Positions 16,148 through 24,167 of a stretch of 41,126 nt of DNA are shown one piece after another. Both the position numbers and the translations under genes were made by a program. The notes under the pieces were generated by a model that was given only the letters and a program-made list of their open reading frames with translations, was not told the origin of the DNA and ran no database searches. How positions within the stretch are numbered: position 1 is the stretch's first letter; the number at the start of each line of letters is the position of its first letter. Source of the DNA: Candidatus Gastranaerophilales bacterium (GTDB taxonomy: Bacteria; Cyanobacteriota; Vampirovibrionia; Gastranaerophilales; Gastranaerophilaceae); assembly GCA_944325185.1 (NCBI GenBank), contig CALUZA010000022.1:1-41126 (forward strand), read 5' to 3'.

Positions 16148-16900
16148 TTATACTTGCTCATTAGCTTGAGCTTCTTGTGGTTGTTCTCCACGTTTTGGAC
16201 GGCGTTGAAAACGACCGTTTTCTTTTGTGGAGGGTTTTTTAATTTTAATGTTTTGATCAGCTTTTTCGCCGGGCATTAAATCGCCTTTGAATACCCAAAC
16301 TTTGACACCGATTTTACCCATTATTGTGTCAGCTTCTGCAAAGCCGTATTGAACGTCTGCTCTTAGGGTTTGTAGAGGAATTCTTCCTTCTTTAGCCCAT
16401 TCGCTACGTGCTATTTCTGCACCACCAAGACGACCAGATACCATAACTTTGATACCTTGAACACCAGCGCGCATTGTTCTTTGCATAGCTTGTTTCATTG
16501 CTCTTCTGAAAGCTATACGTTTTTCAAGTTGAAGCGCAATGTTTTCTGCAACTAATTGTGCATCAACATCAATTCTTGCAACTTCAACAACGTCAATTGT
16601 AACAGTATTATTTTTAATTAGTTTTTGTACTGCATTGCGAAGTTCATCAATACCTTGACCACCTCTGCCAACTACAATACCCGGTTTTGCTGTTACAACA
16701 GTAACGTTTACGTTATTTGCTTTTCTGGCAATGTTTATTCTTGAAACACCTGCAGTATAAAGTTTCTTTTTAATGAATTTTCTAATAACTGCATCTTGGG
16801 CAATATTTTGTGCATATTGACCTTTTTTTGCAAACCATGTTGAAACCCATGGTTCAATTATGCCTACTCTAAATCCGGTTGGATGTGTCTTTTGTCCCAT
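16148..16900 (-). CDS. rpsC: 30S ribosomal protein S3
   Basis: 250 residues. S3 forms part of the mRNA entry channel. The start [14 protein letters not shown], the KH domain loop [13 protein letters not shown] and the C-terminal [14 protein letters not shown] are seen. The tail is a disordered Gln/Glu/Pro-rich stretch of about 30 residues, longer than the core needs. The spacing to rplV is 9 bases. Confidence 0.98.
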   Translation of the reverse strand: MGQKTHPTGFRVGIIEPWVSTWFAKKGQYAQNIAQDAVIRKFIKKKLYTAGVSRINIARKANNVNVTVVTAKPGIVVGRGGQGIDELRNAVQKLIKNNTVTIDVVEVARIDVDAQLVAENIALQLEKRIAFRRAMKQAMQRTMRAGVQGIKVMVSGRLGGAEIARSEWAKEGRIPLQTLRADVQYGFAEADTIMGKIGVKVWVFKGDLMPGEKADQNIKIKKPSTKENGRFQRRPKRGEQPQEAQANEQV

Positions 16901-16909
16901 GTTTTTCTC

Positions 16910-17245
16910 CTAGTCCTTTGCTACTTTCACTGTTAAATGAGATGTTCTTTTTAATCTCTTGTACATTCTGCCTTGAGCACGTGGTCTTACTCTTCTGTAA
17001 GTTGGTGCTTCATCAGCATATATTTCAGAGATTTTAAGTACATCTGCAGTTGCTCCGAATTTTTCTGAAGCATTTGCAATAGCAGCATTCAAGTTCTTTT
17101 CAACTATACGGGCTGCAAAGTATGGCATAAATTTAAGCATTCTTTGTGCGTCAGTTGCTTTTTTGCCACGAATTAGATTGATTACTCTGCGAATCTTTCT
17201 AACTGTCATTTTAATATCTGTTTGTTTTGATATTGCTTCTTGCAT
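16910..17245 (-). CDS. rplV: 50S ribosomal protein L22
   Basis: 111 residues. L22 lines the exit tunnel with its long hairpin loop. VRKIRRVINLIRGKKATDAQ and the loop-end APTYRRVRPRAQGRMYKRLK are standard and complete. It lies between rpsS and rpsC in the normal order. Confidence 0.98.
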   Translation of the reverse strand: MQEAISKQTDIKMTVRKIRRVINLIRGKKATDAQRMLKFMPYFAARIVEKNLNAAIANASEKFGATADVLKISEIYADEAPTYRRVRPRAQGRMYKRLKRTSHLTVKVAKD

Positions 17246-17274
17246 TTTACTATTCCTTAAAGTTATTTCTATTA

Positions 17275-17553
17275 TTATTTCTTCTTGGCTGTCTTATCAG
17301 CGGCATGACCTCTGTAAGTTCTTGTTAGTGCAAATTCACCAAGTTTATGTCCGACCATTTGTTCTGTGATATAAACTGGAACATGATTTCTTCCGTTGTG
17401 AACTGCAATTGTGTGACCTAGCATGTCAGGCACAATCATAGAAGCTCTCGACCAAGTTTTGATAACTTTTTTTTCGTTTTTTTCATTCATTGCAGAAATC
17501 TTTTTTTCTAAAGATTCGTGAATGTATGGACCTTTTTTTAATGAACGAGCCAT
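17275..17553 (-). CDS. rpsS: 30S ribosomal protein S19
   Basis: 92 residues. S19 pairs with S13 in the small-subunit head. [35 protein letters not shown] and the late [16 protein letters not shown] are diagnostic. It follows rplB by 18 bases with a good ribosome-binding site. Confidence 0.98.
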   Translation of the reverse strand: MARSLKKGPYIHESLEKKISAMNEKNEKKVIKTWSRASMIVPDMLGHTIAVHNGRNHVPVYITEQMVGHKLGEFALTRTYRGHAADKTAKKK

Positions 17554-17571
17554 CTATTTATGTTCTCCTTT

Positions 17572-18399
17572 TTATTTTTTTCTTCTTCTTACTATCAACT
17601 TACTTGAAGCTTTTCTAGGATTACGTGTTTTGTAACCCAATGCAGGTTTACCCCAAGGAGTTTTTGGATTTCCACCGGGGCCTGTTTTACCTTCACCACC
17701 ACCGTGTGGGTGATCAACAGGGTTCATTGTTACACCACGCACTGTTGGTTTAATGCCTAAGTAGCGAGTGCGACCTGCTTTTCCGGTTGATAGGTTCTTA
17801 TATTCGGAATTTCCAAGAACACCAATTGTTGCATAACAATCTTTTCTTACCATTCTCATTTCTGAAGATGGAAGTTTTAGTGTTACATAGTTTCCTTCTT
17901 TAGCCATTACTTGAGCTGAATTACCTGCGCTTCTAGCCATTTTTCCGCCTCTGCCTGGTCTTAATTCAATATTGTGAACTAATGCACCAAGAGGAATTGA
18001 ATCTAATGGAAGCGCGTTTCCTGTTTTAATTTCAGCTTCAGGGCCTGAAACAATTTTGTCACCTACATTTAAGCCTTCAGGGCATAAAATGTATCTTTTT
18101 TCACCATCTACATAGTTGACAAGACAAATTCTAACATTTCTGTTAGGATCATATTCAACTGTCATAACAGTTCCTTCGATGCCAATTTTATCTCTTTTGA
18201 AATCAACTACACGATAAGCTCTTTTATGACCGCCACCTATGTGTCTTGTGGTTATTCTTCCTGTGTTATTTCTTCCGCCTGTTTTAGTTAGTGATTTAAC
18301 TAAAGATTTTTCAGGAGTAGAAGTTGTTATTTCAGAATAATCAGGTCTTGTCATACCTCTTTGACCGGGTGAAGTTGGATTGATTTTTCTTGTTGCCAT
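17572..18399 (-). CDS. rplB: 50S ribosomal protein L2
   Basis: 275 residues. L2 supports the peptidyl transferase centre and subunit joining. [20 protein letters not shown] and the conserved [18 protein letters not shown] loop near the C-terminus are present, followed by the basic tail [11 protein letters not shown]. It is 4 bases downstream of rplW, so tightly coupled. Confidence 0.98.
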   Translation of the reverse strand: MATRKINPTSPGQRGMTRPDYSEITTSTPEKSLVKSLTKTGGRNNTGRITTRHIGGGHKRAYRVVDFKRDKIGIEGTVMTVEYDPNRNVRICLVNYVDGEKRYILCPEGLNVGDKIVSGPEAEIKTGNALPLDSIPLGALVHNIELRPGRGGKMARSAGNSAQVMAKEGNYVTLKLPSSEMRMVRKDCYATIGVLGNSEYKNLSTGKAGRTRYLGIKPTVRGVTMNPVDHPHGGGEGKTGPGGNPKTPWGKPALGYKTRNPRKASSKLIVRRRKK

Positions 18400-18403
18400 A
18401 ATC

Positions 18404-18712
18404 TTATACTCCTGTCAATTCTTCAATGGGTTCGCCAACTATTGTAACAATAGCTTTTTTCCCACTTTGAGTTCTGCCAAATTTCATGCCCATTCTTTTT
18501 TGATGAGAGGGCATATAAACCGTTCTTACTTTCTTAACTTTGCGGTTAGGATATGCAAGCTCTACTGCTTGCGCAATTTCTACTTTTGTTGCATCTTTTT
18601 TAACTTCAAAAGTATATGTATTGTTTGCCGTTGCCATCATTGATTTTTCAGTGATGATAGGCTTTTTGATTACATCATATAGTTTTTCTTTGTTGGTGTT
18701 TGTATTTGTCAT
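18404..18712 (-). CDS. rplW: 50S ribosomal protein L23
   Basis: 102 residues. L23 sits at the tunnel exit and docks trigger factor and [16 protein letters not shown] at the start and [18 protein letters not shown] are typical. Its start overlaps the rplD stop by one base (TAATG), which indicates coupled translation. Confidence 0.96.
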   Translation of the reverse strand: MTNTNTNKEKLYDVIKKPIITEKSMMATANNTYTFEVKKDATKVEIAQAVELAYPNRKVKKVRTVYMPSHQKRMGMKFGRTQSGKKAIVTIVGEPIEELTGV

Positions 18713-19368
18713 TATTTTGCCAACCTTTCAGTAATAGAATTGATTGCCGCTTCTGTTGCAATAATTGTGTCAGCTTCAACCAAGTCTTTAACGTTTAAGT
18801 TTGTAGGTAGTAATAATTTTACGCTTGGAATGTTTCTTGCAGATAAAACAAGGTTTTTGTTTTCTTCTGCATTTAAATCAGCGATTATTAAAATTTTACC
18901 TGTTGCATTTAAGTCTTTTAGAACTTTTGCCATAACTTTTGTTTTAGCTTCAGATATTTCTGAAAAATCTTTAACAACTGTTATGATGTCTAATTTTGCA
19001 CTTAATGCAGATTTTAGAGCAAGTTTTCTTGCTTTTTGAGGTAGGCTTGTTTCAAAGCTTCTTGGTTTTGGTCCAAAGATAACTCCACCACCTCTAAATA
19101 ATGGGCTTCTTAAAGAACCTGCACGAGCTCTGCCTGTTCCTTTTTGTTTCCATGGTTTTTTGCCGCCACCTGAAACTTCAGCTCTTGTTTTTGCGCAAGC
19201 TGTACCTGCTCTGCCATTGTTCAATTGTCTTTTAAGAGCAAGATACATAACGTGCATGTTTGGTTCAACGCCAAAAACTGAGCCTTCAAGATTCATTTGA
19301 CCTAGTTCTGAACCTTGAGTAGATAATATTTTAATTGTTTTGTTTTCTGTATTTGTTTTCTTTGTCAT
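18712..19368 (-). CDS. rplD: 50S ribosomal protein L4
   Basis: 218 residues. L4 reaches into the exit tunnel and in E. coli also represses the S10 operon. The tunnel loop is seen in RAEVSGGGKKPWKQKGTGRA followed by RSPLFRGGG and FGPKPR. It lies 9 bases after rplC. Confidence 0.97.
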   Translation of the reverse strand: MTKKTNTENKTIKILSTQGSELGQMNLEGSVFGVEPNMHVMYLALKRQLNNGRAGTACAKTRAEVSGGGKKPWKQKGTGRARAGSLRSPLFRGGGVIFGPKPRSFETSLPQKARKLALKSALSAKLDIITVVKDFSEISEAKTKVMAKVLKDLNATGKILIIADLNAEENKNLVLSARNIPSVKLLLPTNLNVKDLVEADTIIATEAAINSITERLAK

Positions 19369-19377
19369 AATGCACCT

Positions 19378-20013
19378 CTAGTTCCATTTTGTCCTGGTAG
19401 GTTTTATAGTAACTAATCTGCCTTCAGGACCAGGGATGGCACCTTTGATTAGCAGTAAATTTTTATCGGCAATTACTTTTGCAAGAGTTAGTTTTGTAAC
19501 GGTAACTTTTTCATTACCCATATTTCCTGCCATTCTTTTGCCTTTAACTACACGGCTTGGGGTTGTACCTGCGCCGATTGAACCTGGGGCTCTGTGATTT
19601 TTAGAACCGTGTCCCATTGGTCCTCTTGAGAAGTTGTGTCTTTTAACTGTACCTTGGAAACCTTTACCTATAGAACGTCCGGTTACATCCACTTTTTGAA
19701 CATTTTCTAAAACTTCTAAAGAAATTTTTTGTCCAACAGCGTATTTTGATGCATCTTCAACCCTGAATTCTTGTAAGTGTCTAAAGTTTTCAAGATTATT
19801 TTTTTTGAAATGACCAATTTGTGCTTTTGTTAAATGTTTTTCTTTTGCTGCAACAACACCAACTTGAATAGCGTTATAGCCATCAGTTTCAACTGTTTTT
19901 ACTTGTGTTACAACAGCTTCTTCAACAGCAACGACTGTAACAGGTATACATAAACCTGCTTCATCGTATATTTGTGTCATTCCAAGTTTTTTTCCAATAA
20001 CACCTAATGTCAT
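19378..20013 (-). CDS. rplC: 50S ribosomal protein L3
   Basis: 211 residues. L3 is needed early in 50S assembly. GVIGKKLGMTQIYDEAG at the start, the loop FQGTVKRHNFSRGPMGHGSK, RAPGSIG, and the C-terminal GAIPGPEGRLVTI are present. A 134-base gap separates it from rpsJ, unusually long for this junction. It holds a GTTTC/GAAAC hairpin with a GAAA loop and a possible extra promoter (ATGACA, then TATTAA). Confidence 0.97.
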   Translation of the reverse strand: MTLGVIGKKLGMTQIYDEAGLCIPVTVVAVEEAVVTQVKTVETDGYNAIQVGVVAAKEKHLTKAQIGHFKKNNLENFRHLQEFRVEDASKYAVGQKISLEVLENVQKVDVTGRSIGKGFQGTVKRHNFSRGPMGHGSKNHRAPGSIGAGTTPSRVVKGKRMAGNMGNEKVTVTKLTLAKVIADKNLLLIKGAIPGPEGRLVTIKPTRTKWN

Positions 20014-20147
20014 GTTAAACCTTTCTGTTGTGAGAGCTACTTTTTAAAGTGTTTCTCTTGTTTGTACTTACTTGCTTTGTTTCTTTCGAAACTCCGCCTT
20101 TTTAATAGATCACATTAATATTAAATTGTCATGTGTCTTTGAAGTAA

Positions 20148-20465
20148 TTATAATTTTACTTCGATATCAACTCCTGAAGGAAGATCCATTCTTGAAAGTT
20201 CTTCAGTTGTTTGTTGAGTTGGTTCATAAATATCGATAATTCTTTTATGAGTTCTCATTTCAAAGTGTTCACGTGATTTTTTATCAACGTGTGGTGAACG
20301 AAGAACGCAATAAACTCTACGTTTTGTAGGCATTGGAATAGGACCTGCAACAGATGCGCCTGTTCTTTTTCCTGTTTCTACAATTTTTTGAGCAGAACTA
20401 TCGATTAATTGATGATCGTACGCTTTTAAGCATACTCTGATTCTTTGTCTTTTTGCTGTGCTCAT
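20148..20465 (-). CDS. rpsJ: 30S ribosomal protein S10
   Basis: 105 residues from the ATG at 20465. Upstream in-frame codons would add 27 residues absent from the family. S10 is in the small-subunit head and is also the antitermination factor Nus[21 protein letters not shown] and the [19 protein letters not shown] segment identify it. It is the first gene of the cluster; rpsL, rpsG, fusA and tuf are not upstream, where tsaB lies instead. Confidence 0.97.
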   Translation of the reverse strand: MSTAKRQRIRVCLKAYDHQLIDSSAQKIVETGKRTGASVAGPIPMPTKRRVYCVLRSPHVDKKSREHFEMRTHKRIIDIYEPTQQTTEELSRMDLPSGVDIEVKL

Positions 20466-20517
20466 TTTACTTTTATTACCTTTTCTTTGTACTTTTATAC
20501 ATGTAGCATATTTTAGC

Positions 20518-20543
20518 GTATAATAAACAAAATGTGTCGTCAA
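20518..20543 (-). promoter_or_regulatory. Possible promoter of the S10 operon
   Basis: On the minus strand TTGACG (20543-20538) is followed by TTATACG about 14 bases later. The spacing is short of the ideal 17; a TTGTTG three bases upstream gives a better distance. The leader to rpsJ would be about 45-50 bases. Confidence 0.4.
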
Positions 20544-20621
20544 CAAGTTTTTTCTAAAATTTATTTATTATATTTACATAACTTTAAAAATCAAAAATAA
20601 AAAAAGTTGCTATAAAAAAAA

Positions 20622-21239
20622 TTAATTAATCGGTGGGGTTTGAATGTAATTAGCAATAATGTTTAAGTAATTGAATTCTTCCGGAGTTGTTGAGCTTAAA
20701 TATTTTTTCTTTGCAATATTTAACATAACTTCTCCTAAGTTTTTTTCGTTATTTTCGTAACAAATTGCATTTTTGCATATTTGGCTACCGTTCTTATCTG
20801 AGATTATTTTTTTTGGATTTCTTTTTTTAAGTTCATCTTCTATTTTATTTTTATATATTAATTCTATTTTTTCTTCATTGCCTATATAAAACATGTCGCG
20901 TCTTGCGTCCATTAAAAATAAGTCGGAATCATAAGCCTTTAAAAGAATTTCTGCTGTATTTAAGGGAATTAACGGTTTATTTAATTCGCCTGCCATAACT
21001 TTTGCTATTCCAAGAGCAACTCTTATTCCTGTAAAACTTCCCGGCCCACAATTAACACTAATTGCATCCATTTTAGATAAATCTATAGAATTTTCGGAAA
21101 TCATTTTTTTTATTTCTGAAATTATATATAAGCTGTGATAATTTTCATCGCTTTTGATAATTTTTGAAAAATTTTTGTTATTATATTCTATTGCAATGTA
21201 TGAATTATTTAATGCTGAGCAAATTGCAATTATATTCAT
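20622..21239 (-). CDS. tsaB: tRNA t6A37 biosynthesis protein TsaB
   Basis: 205 residues. TsaB is the inactive ASKHA-fold partner of TsaD in making N6-threonylcarbamoyladenosine at position 37 of ANN-decoding tRNAs. AISVNCGPGSFTGIRVALG is the hallmark motif (about 60-80), followed by PLIPLNTAEILL. The ATG overlaps the tsaE stop by four bases (ATGA). tsaD is not in the window. Downstream is the S10 operon. Confidence 0.93.
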   Translation of the reverse strand: MNIIAICSALNNSYIAIEYNNKNFSKIIKSDENYHSLYIISEIKKMISENSIDLSKMDAISVNCGPGSFTGIRVALGIAKVMAGELNKPLIPLNTAEILLKAYDSDLFLMDARRDMFYIGNEEKIELIYKNKIEDELKKRNPKKIISDKNGSQICKNAICYENNEKNLGEVMLNIAKKKYLSSTTPEEFNYLNIIANYIQTPPIN

Positions 21240-21715
21240 TTCTTTACCTCATGTAAAAATCTGTTTAGAAATTCTTGGGTATCTTTATTTGTTGCTTCAA
21301 ATTCAAAAGTTCTTATATCTACATCATTTTCGTCATATTCCACATTTATTTTTAAAGCTTCTTGCGGTATTTCATCATGCGCAAATTCTGCCCATTCGAT
21401 AAATGTTAACATTTTGTTTTTAGAATATTCTCTTAATTCTGATACTATTGACTTTAATCCTTTTTCTTCCAGTCTGTATAAATCAAAGTGATATATTGGA
21501 AATTTTTCGGATTTGTATTCGTTTAAAATAACAAAACTTGGGCTTGTTATTTTCTCATCTACATTTAAAAATTCTAAAACATATCTTATAAATTGTGTTT
21601 TTCCGGCACCAATGTCACCCGTTAATGTAACAAATAGGCCGTTTTCATTAAGAGATTTGCTAAATGCTTGAGCAAGTTTTTTTGTTTCGTCTAATGATTT
21701 TACTTCGAATTTCAT
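21236..21715 (-). CDS. tsaE: tRNA t6A37 biosynthesis ATPase TsaE
   Basis: 159 residues. TsaE is the P-loop ATPase that drives the TsaBD complex through its catalytic cycle. The Walker A GDIGAGKT lies at 33-40, then TSPSFVILNEY, YHFDLYRLEE and FIEWAEFA, all family motifs. It pairs with tsaB through a 4-base overlap. Confidence 0.95.
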   Translation of the reverse strand: MKFEVKSLDETKKLAQAFSKSLNENGLFVTLTGDIGAGKTQFIRYVLEFLNVDEKITSPSFVILNEYKSEKFPIYHFDLYRLEEKGLKSIVSELREYSKNKMLTFIEWAEFAHDEIPQEALKINVEYDENDVDIRTFEFEATNKDTQEFLNRFLHEVKK

Positions 21716-21834
21716 ATATTAAATATTACATTAAAAATATATGAACATTTGTAAACAATTAAATAAATATTTAAAGATTTGAACTTTATGTGTCGTTATA
21801 CATGATGAGGTTAGTACAAAATAAGGATGACACA

Positions 21835-21996
21835 ATGGATTACGAAAAAGATTTAGAGTTATGTGAATACAACCCTGTAAGCGTTGAATATGAAAATGAG
21901 CTAAGAATGCTTGCAAAAATTGTAGAGCCGCCGGCAATGAGCTTTTTCCAAAGATTGATGAAAAAAATAGTATGTACTAAAGTAGTCGAAGCATAA
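21835..21996 (+). CDS. Small unknown protein
   Basis: 53 residues from the ATG at 21835, preceded by AAGGATG; the ATG at 21790 lacks a site. An acidic N-terminal half (MDYEKDLELCEYNP) is followed by a basic amphipathic C-terminal half (FFQRLMKKIVCTKVVEA). It stands alone and is followed within 12 bases by a 10-bp hairpin. Function is unknown. Its end resembles the 25-residue product at 29339-29416 in style (RLxxKKVxxKV). Confidence 0.65.
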   Translation: MDYEKDLELCEYNPVSVEYENELRMLAKIVEPPAMSFFQRLMKKIVCTKVVEA

Positions 21997-22007
21997 CAAA
22001 AACATAC

Positions 22008-22031
22008 AGGTCGGATTTCTTAATCCGACCT
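22008..22031. terminator. Hairpin between converging genes
   Basis: AGGTCGGATT and AATCCGACCT form a perfect 10-bp stem with a TCTT loop. It lies 12 bases after the small plus-strand gene and 12 bases beyond the stop of the minus-strand gene at 22043, so it can serve both. The T tract is better on the minus strand. Confidence 0.75.
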
Positions 22032-22042
22032 TGTCGTGTTTA

Positions 22043-22690
22043 TTAAAATATAAAACCTGTTTTTTTGGTATTTTGTTTGTGAAATTCGCCACCTGCACAA
22101 ACAATTTCTATAACTTTTAGTAAAAATTCTCTTGGCGCATCTAGCTGACTTATGTATAGTTCTTGATTGTCTTTATGCTTTATTGTCATAACTGTTCCCT
22201 GATTTTTTTCCGCAGGAACATATAAAGATGCTATTTCGTTTTCCAAAAGAATATCCATTTGTCTTTCGTAGTCATCTTTTTCGTTGATGAGTTGTGTAAA
22301 ATCACCGTTTATTGCAAAAATTCTTCCGCAGAACATCGGTGTTCCGTTTTTTCTTGGCAGTGCTTTGGGCGAATTATTAAAACGACATGTAAAGCTGATT
22401 TTATGCCACAAAACATTGACAATTGCCAGTGTTTTTGTCGAATCAACGGTGCAGGTTACATTTTGTACAGGAACATTTCTTATGTTTAGTGATTGTTTTA
22501 AATATTCAAGTACGGTAATTAAATGTTCAAGCATTTTTGAAAACATATCGTTAGTATTTACTGTTGCTTGATGAAATTCTATGAATTGTTTGTACATATA
22601 GACGGCAACAAGTCCGGCTCTTTCTTGTACAACGGAGGATTTTTGAACTCCTAATTCTAAATTATCAAGACTATCGAAATTGTTTTGCAA
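22043..22690 (-). CDS. Unknown soluble protein, 215 residues
   Basis: The start is a TTG at 22690 preceded by AAGGAA about 10 bases upstream. There are no membrane segments or signal. Two parts are visible: a helical N-terminal half (residues about 15-75, VYMYKQFIEFHQATVN... and MLEHLITVLEYLKQSL) and a mixed half with PRKNGTPMFCGRIFAINGDF. It is not recognised. Normal codon use and the downstream terminator support a real gene. No operon partner is evident. Confidence 0.7.
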   Translation of the reverse strand: MQNNFDSLDNLELGVQKSSVVQERAGLVAVYMYKQFIEFHQATVNTNDMFSKMLEHLITVLEYLKQSLNIRNVPVQNVTCTVDSTKTLAIVNVLWHKISFTCRFNNSPKALPRKNGTPMFCGRIFAINGDFTQLINEKDDYERQMDILLENEIASLYVPAEKNQGTVMTIKHKDNQELYISQLDAPREFLLKVIEIVCAGGEFHKQNTKKTGFIF

Positions 22691-22851
22691 TTTAAACTAA
22701 TTCCTTATTTTGGGGATATCCTAAAAAAATAATATAACAAAGGGGAAATATTTTATATAATAATATAATTTTTCTTTACATTTTTACATACTAAAAAATG
22801 TTTAATTTTTTTTAATAAAATATGTATAGATATTATAATTGTATGTTGTTG

Positions 22852-22879
22852 TTACAAAAATGAGCAAATATTATATAAT
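22852..22879 (+). promoter_or_regulatory. Promoter of the Xer recombinase gene, probably leaderless
   Basis: TTACAA (22852-22857) and TATAAT (22874-22879) are 16 bases apart. The ATG at 22886 is only 7 bases from the -10, so transcription would begin at or next to the start codon. No Shine-Dalgarno is present. Confidence 0.55.
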
Positions 22880-22885
22880 TATTTT

Positions 22886-23782
22886 ATGAATAAAAAACAA
22901 GAATACCTTGAAGATTTTAAAATATATTTAAAAAGTGAAAAGAATTTTTCTCTTCATACTGTTCGAGCTTATTATAATGATGTTTATACTTTTTTATTGT
23001 GGATTGGTGAGCTAAATCCTGAAGATATAGAGCCTAAAAAATTTAGTGAGTATTTATATTTTATTCAGCAGATAAATTACACAAAAACAACAATTGCAAG
23101 AAAGATTGCTTCGATTAAGGCGTTTTATAAATTTTTATATCAAGAAGAAATCATTGAATACAATCCGATAGATAATATTTCTTCACCTAAACAAAACAAA
23201 ACACTTCCGGATTTTTTGTATGAAGATGAGGTTGAAAATATTTTAAGAAACATAAAAATAGATACACCCGCAGGATATAGAAACAGGATAATTCTTGAAT
23301 TACTTTGGGTTTCAGGCATGCGAATTTCTGAACTTTCCGGGTTGAACTACGAAAACCTTAATCTCGAACAAAATGAAATAAGGGTTTTTGGTAAGGGTGC
23401 AAAAGAAAGAATTGTTCTGATTCCCGACAAGACAAAAGATGGGCTTATAAATTATATAGAAAATGTTTCCGATTTAATATGTAAAACAAATAAAACTCCT
23501 TCAAGCCCTTTGTTTATAAATTATAATGGTTACAGATTGCAAAATCAAAGTATCAGAAAAGCATTAAAGCAAGCAGTTGAAGCTATACAATTTACAAAAA
23601 AAGTTACCCCGCACGTTTTTAGGCATAGTTTTGCAACAAAATTATTGGAACATGGGGCAGATTTGAGAATTGTTCAAGAATTATTGGGTCATGCCAGCAT
23701 TAAAAATACTCAAATATATACTCATGTTTCAATCCAAAGATTGAAAGATGTTTATAATGTTGCCCACCCGCACAGTGTTTAG
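22886..23782 (+). CDS. XerC/XerD-type tyrosine recombinase
   Basis: 298 residues, the size of housekeeping Xer proteins that resolve chromosome dimers. An N-terminal SAM-like core-binding domain (1-100) is followed by the catalytic domain with a full active set: R146 in GMRISEL, K170 in GKGAKER, H243 and R246 in HVFRH, H269 in LGHAS and nucleophile Y278 in IYTH. It ends 22 bases before tRNA-Leu(CAG), whose 3' end is duplicated downstream. That neighbourhood is also the usual setting of integrases, but size and sequence favour XerC/D. Which Xer it is cannot be told. Confidence 0.92.
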   Translation: MNKKQEYLEDFKIYLKSEKNFSLHTVRAYYNDVYTFLLWIGELNPEDIEPKKFSEYLYFIQQINYTKTTIARKIASIKAFYKFLYQEEIIEYNPIDNISSPKQNKTLPDFLYEDEVENILRNIKIDTPAGYRNRIILELLWVSGMRISELSGLNYENLNLEQNEIRVFGKGAKERIVLIPDKTKDGLINYIENVSDLICKTNKTPSSPLFINYNGYRLQNQSIRKALKQAVEAIQFTKKVTPHVFRHSFATKLLEHGADLRIVQELLGHASIKNTQIYTHVSIQRLKDVYNVAHPHSV

Positions 23783-23784
23783 TG

Positions 23785-23790
23785 TATAAT
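23785..23790 (+). promoter_or_regulatory. -10 element of tRNA-Leu(CAG)
   Basis: TGTATAAT ends at 23790, 14 bases before the tRNA. The -35 would fall within the end of the recombinase gene and is not convincing. Confidence 0.4.
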
Positions 23791-23804
23791 GTATATAGTA
23801 TTAT

Positions 23805-23886
23805 GTCGATGTGGTGGAACTGGTAGACACGCATGATTCAGGTTCATGTGGAGAAATCCTTGGGGGTTCGATTCCCCCCATCGACA
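23805..23886 (+). tRNA. tRNA-Leu (anticodon CAG)
   Basis: 82 bases. Acceptor arms GTCGATG and CATCGAC pair fully, with discriminator A at 23886. The anticodon stem CATGA/TCATG encloses TTCAGGT, giving CAG. The variable arm is extended (GGA/TCC stem), as in class II tRNA-Leu. The T stem GGGGG/CCCCC holds TTCGATT. CCA is not encoded. The last 19 bases are repeated at 24026-24044. Confidence 0.95.
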
Positions 23887-23950
23887 TTTTGTTTTCACTA
23901 CTATACGCATTTCTAAGCTCGCAATATGCTCGCTAAGAAATTGCGGTTTA
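23868..23950 (+). repeat. Direct repeat copy 1, overlapping the 3' end of tRNA-Leu(CAG)
   Basis: 83 bases, beginning TCGATTCCCCCCATCGACA inside the tRNA and running 64 bases beyond it. It matches 24026-24109 except for one extra T in the latter. An imperfect hairpin with arms TTTCTAAGC and GCTAAGAAA lies in its second half. Confidence 0.9.
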
Positions 23951-24025
23951 CCTGTTTAATTTATCAAGATAAATTAAACGGCATCTTTTATCTGTAAGGC
24001 TCATAACTTCGCCTACAGCTAAAAG
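23951..24025 (+). repeat. Double-hairpin spacer between the direct repeats
   Basis: Two strong stems are back to back. GTTTAATTTATC/GATAAATTAAAC is a perfect 12-bp stem with only AA between (23954-23979). At 23985-24025 CTTTTA, CTGTA and GGC pair in order with GCC, TACAG and TAAAAG around a 10-base loop. There is no coding sign. Confidence 0.8.
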
Positions 24026-24109
24026 TCGATTCCCCCCATCGACATTTTTGTTTTCACTACTATACGCATTTCTAAGCTCGCAATATGCTCGCTAAGAAAT
24101 TGCGGTTTA
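24026..24109 (+). repeat. Direct repeat copy 2: tRNA-Leu 3' end plus flank
   Basis: 84 bases, identical to 23868-23950 apart from one T. It begins with the last 19 bases of tRNA-Leu(CAG) without the rest of the tRNA, like the displaced copy of an attachment site. The repeat period is 158 bases. The following bases to the thiH stop show nothing further. Confidence 0.9.
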
Positions 24110-24167
24110 GTATAAGGTTTTAGTTTTGTTCGCAATATTTTATATACTTTAGTGTTTTTTTAATAAA

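Noticed and set aside
22886..23782. Phage or island integrase
   Set aside because: Length and motifs fit housekeeping XerC/D; no phage or conjugation genes are nearby. It remains possible that it acts on the tRNA repeats in trans.
23868..24109. CRISPR array
   Set aside because: Only two copies of a long repeat are present, one of them part of a tRNA; there are no regular spacers or cas genes.
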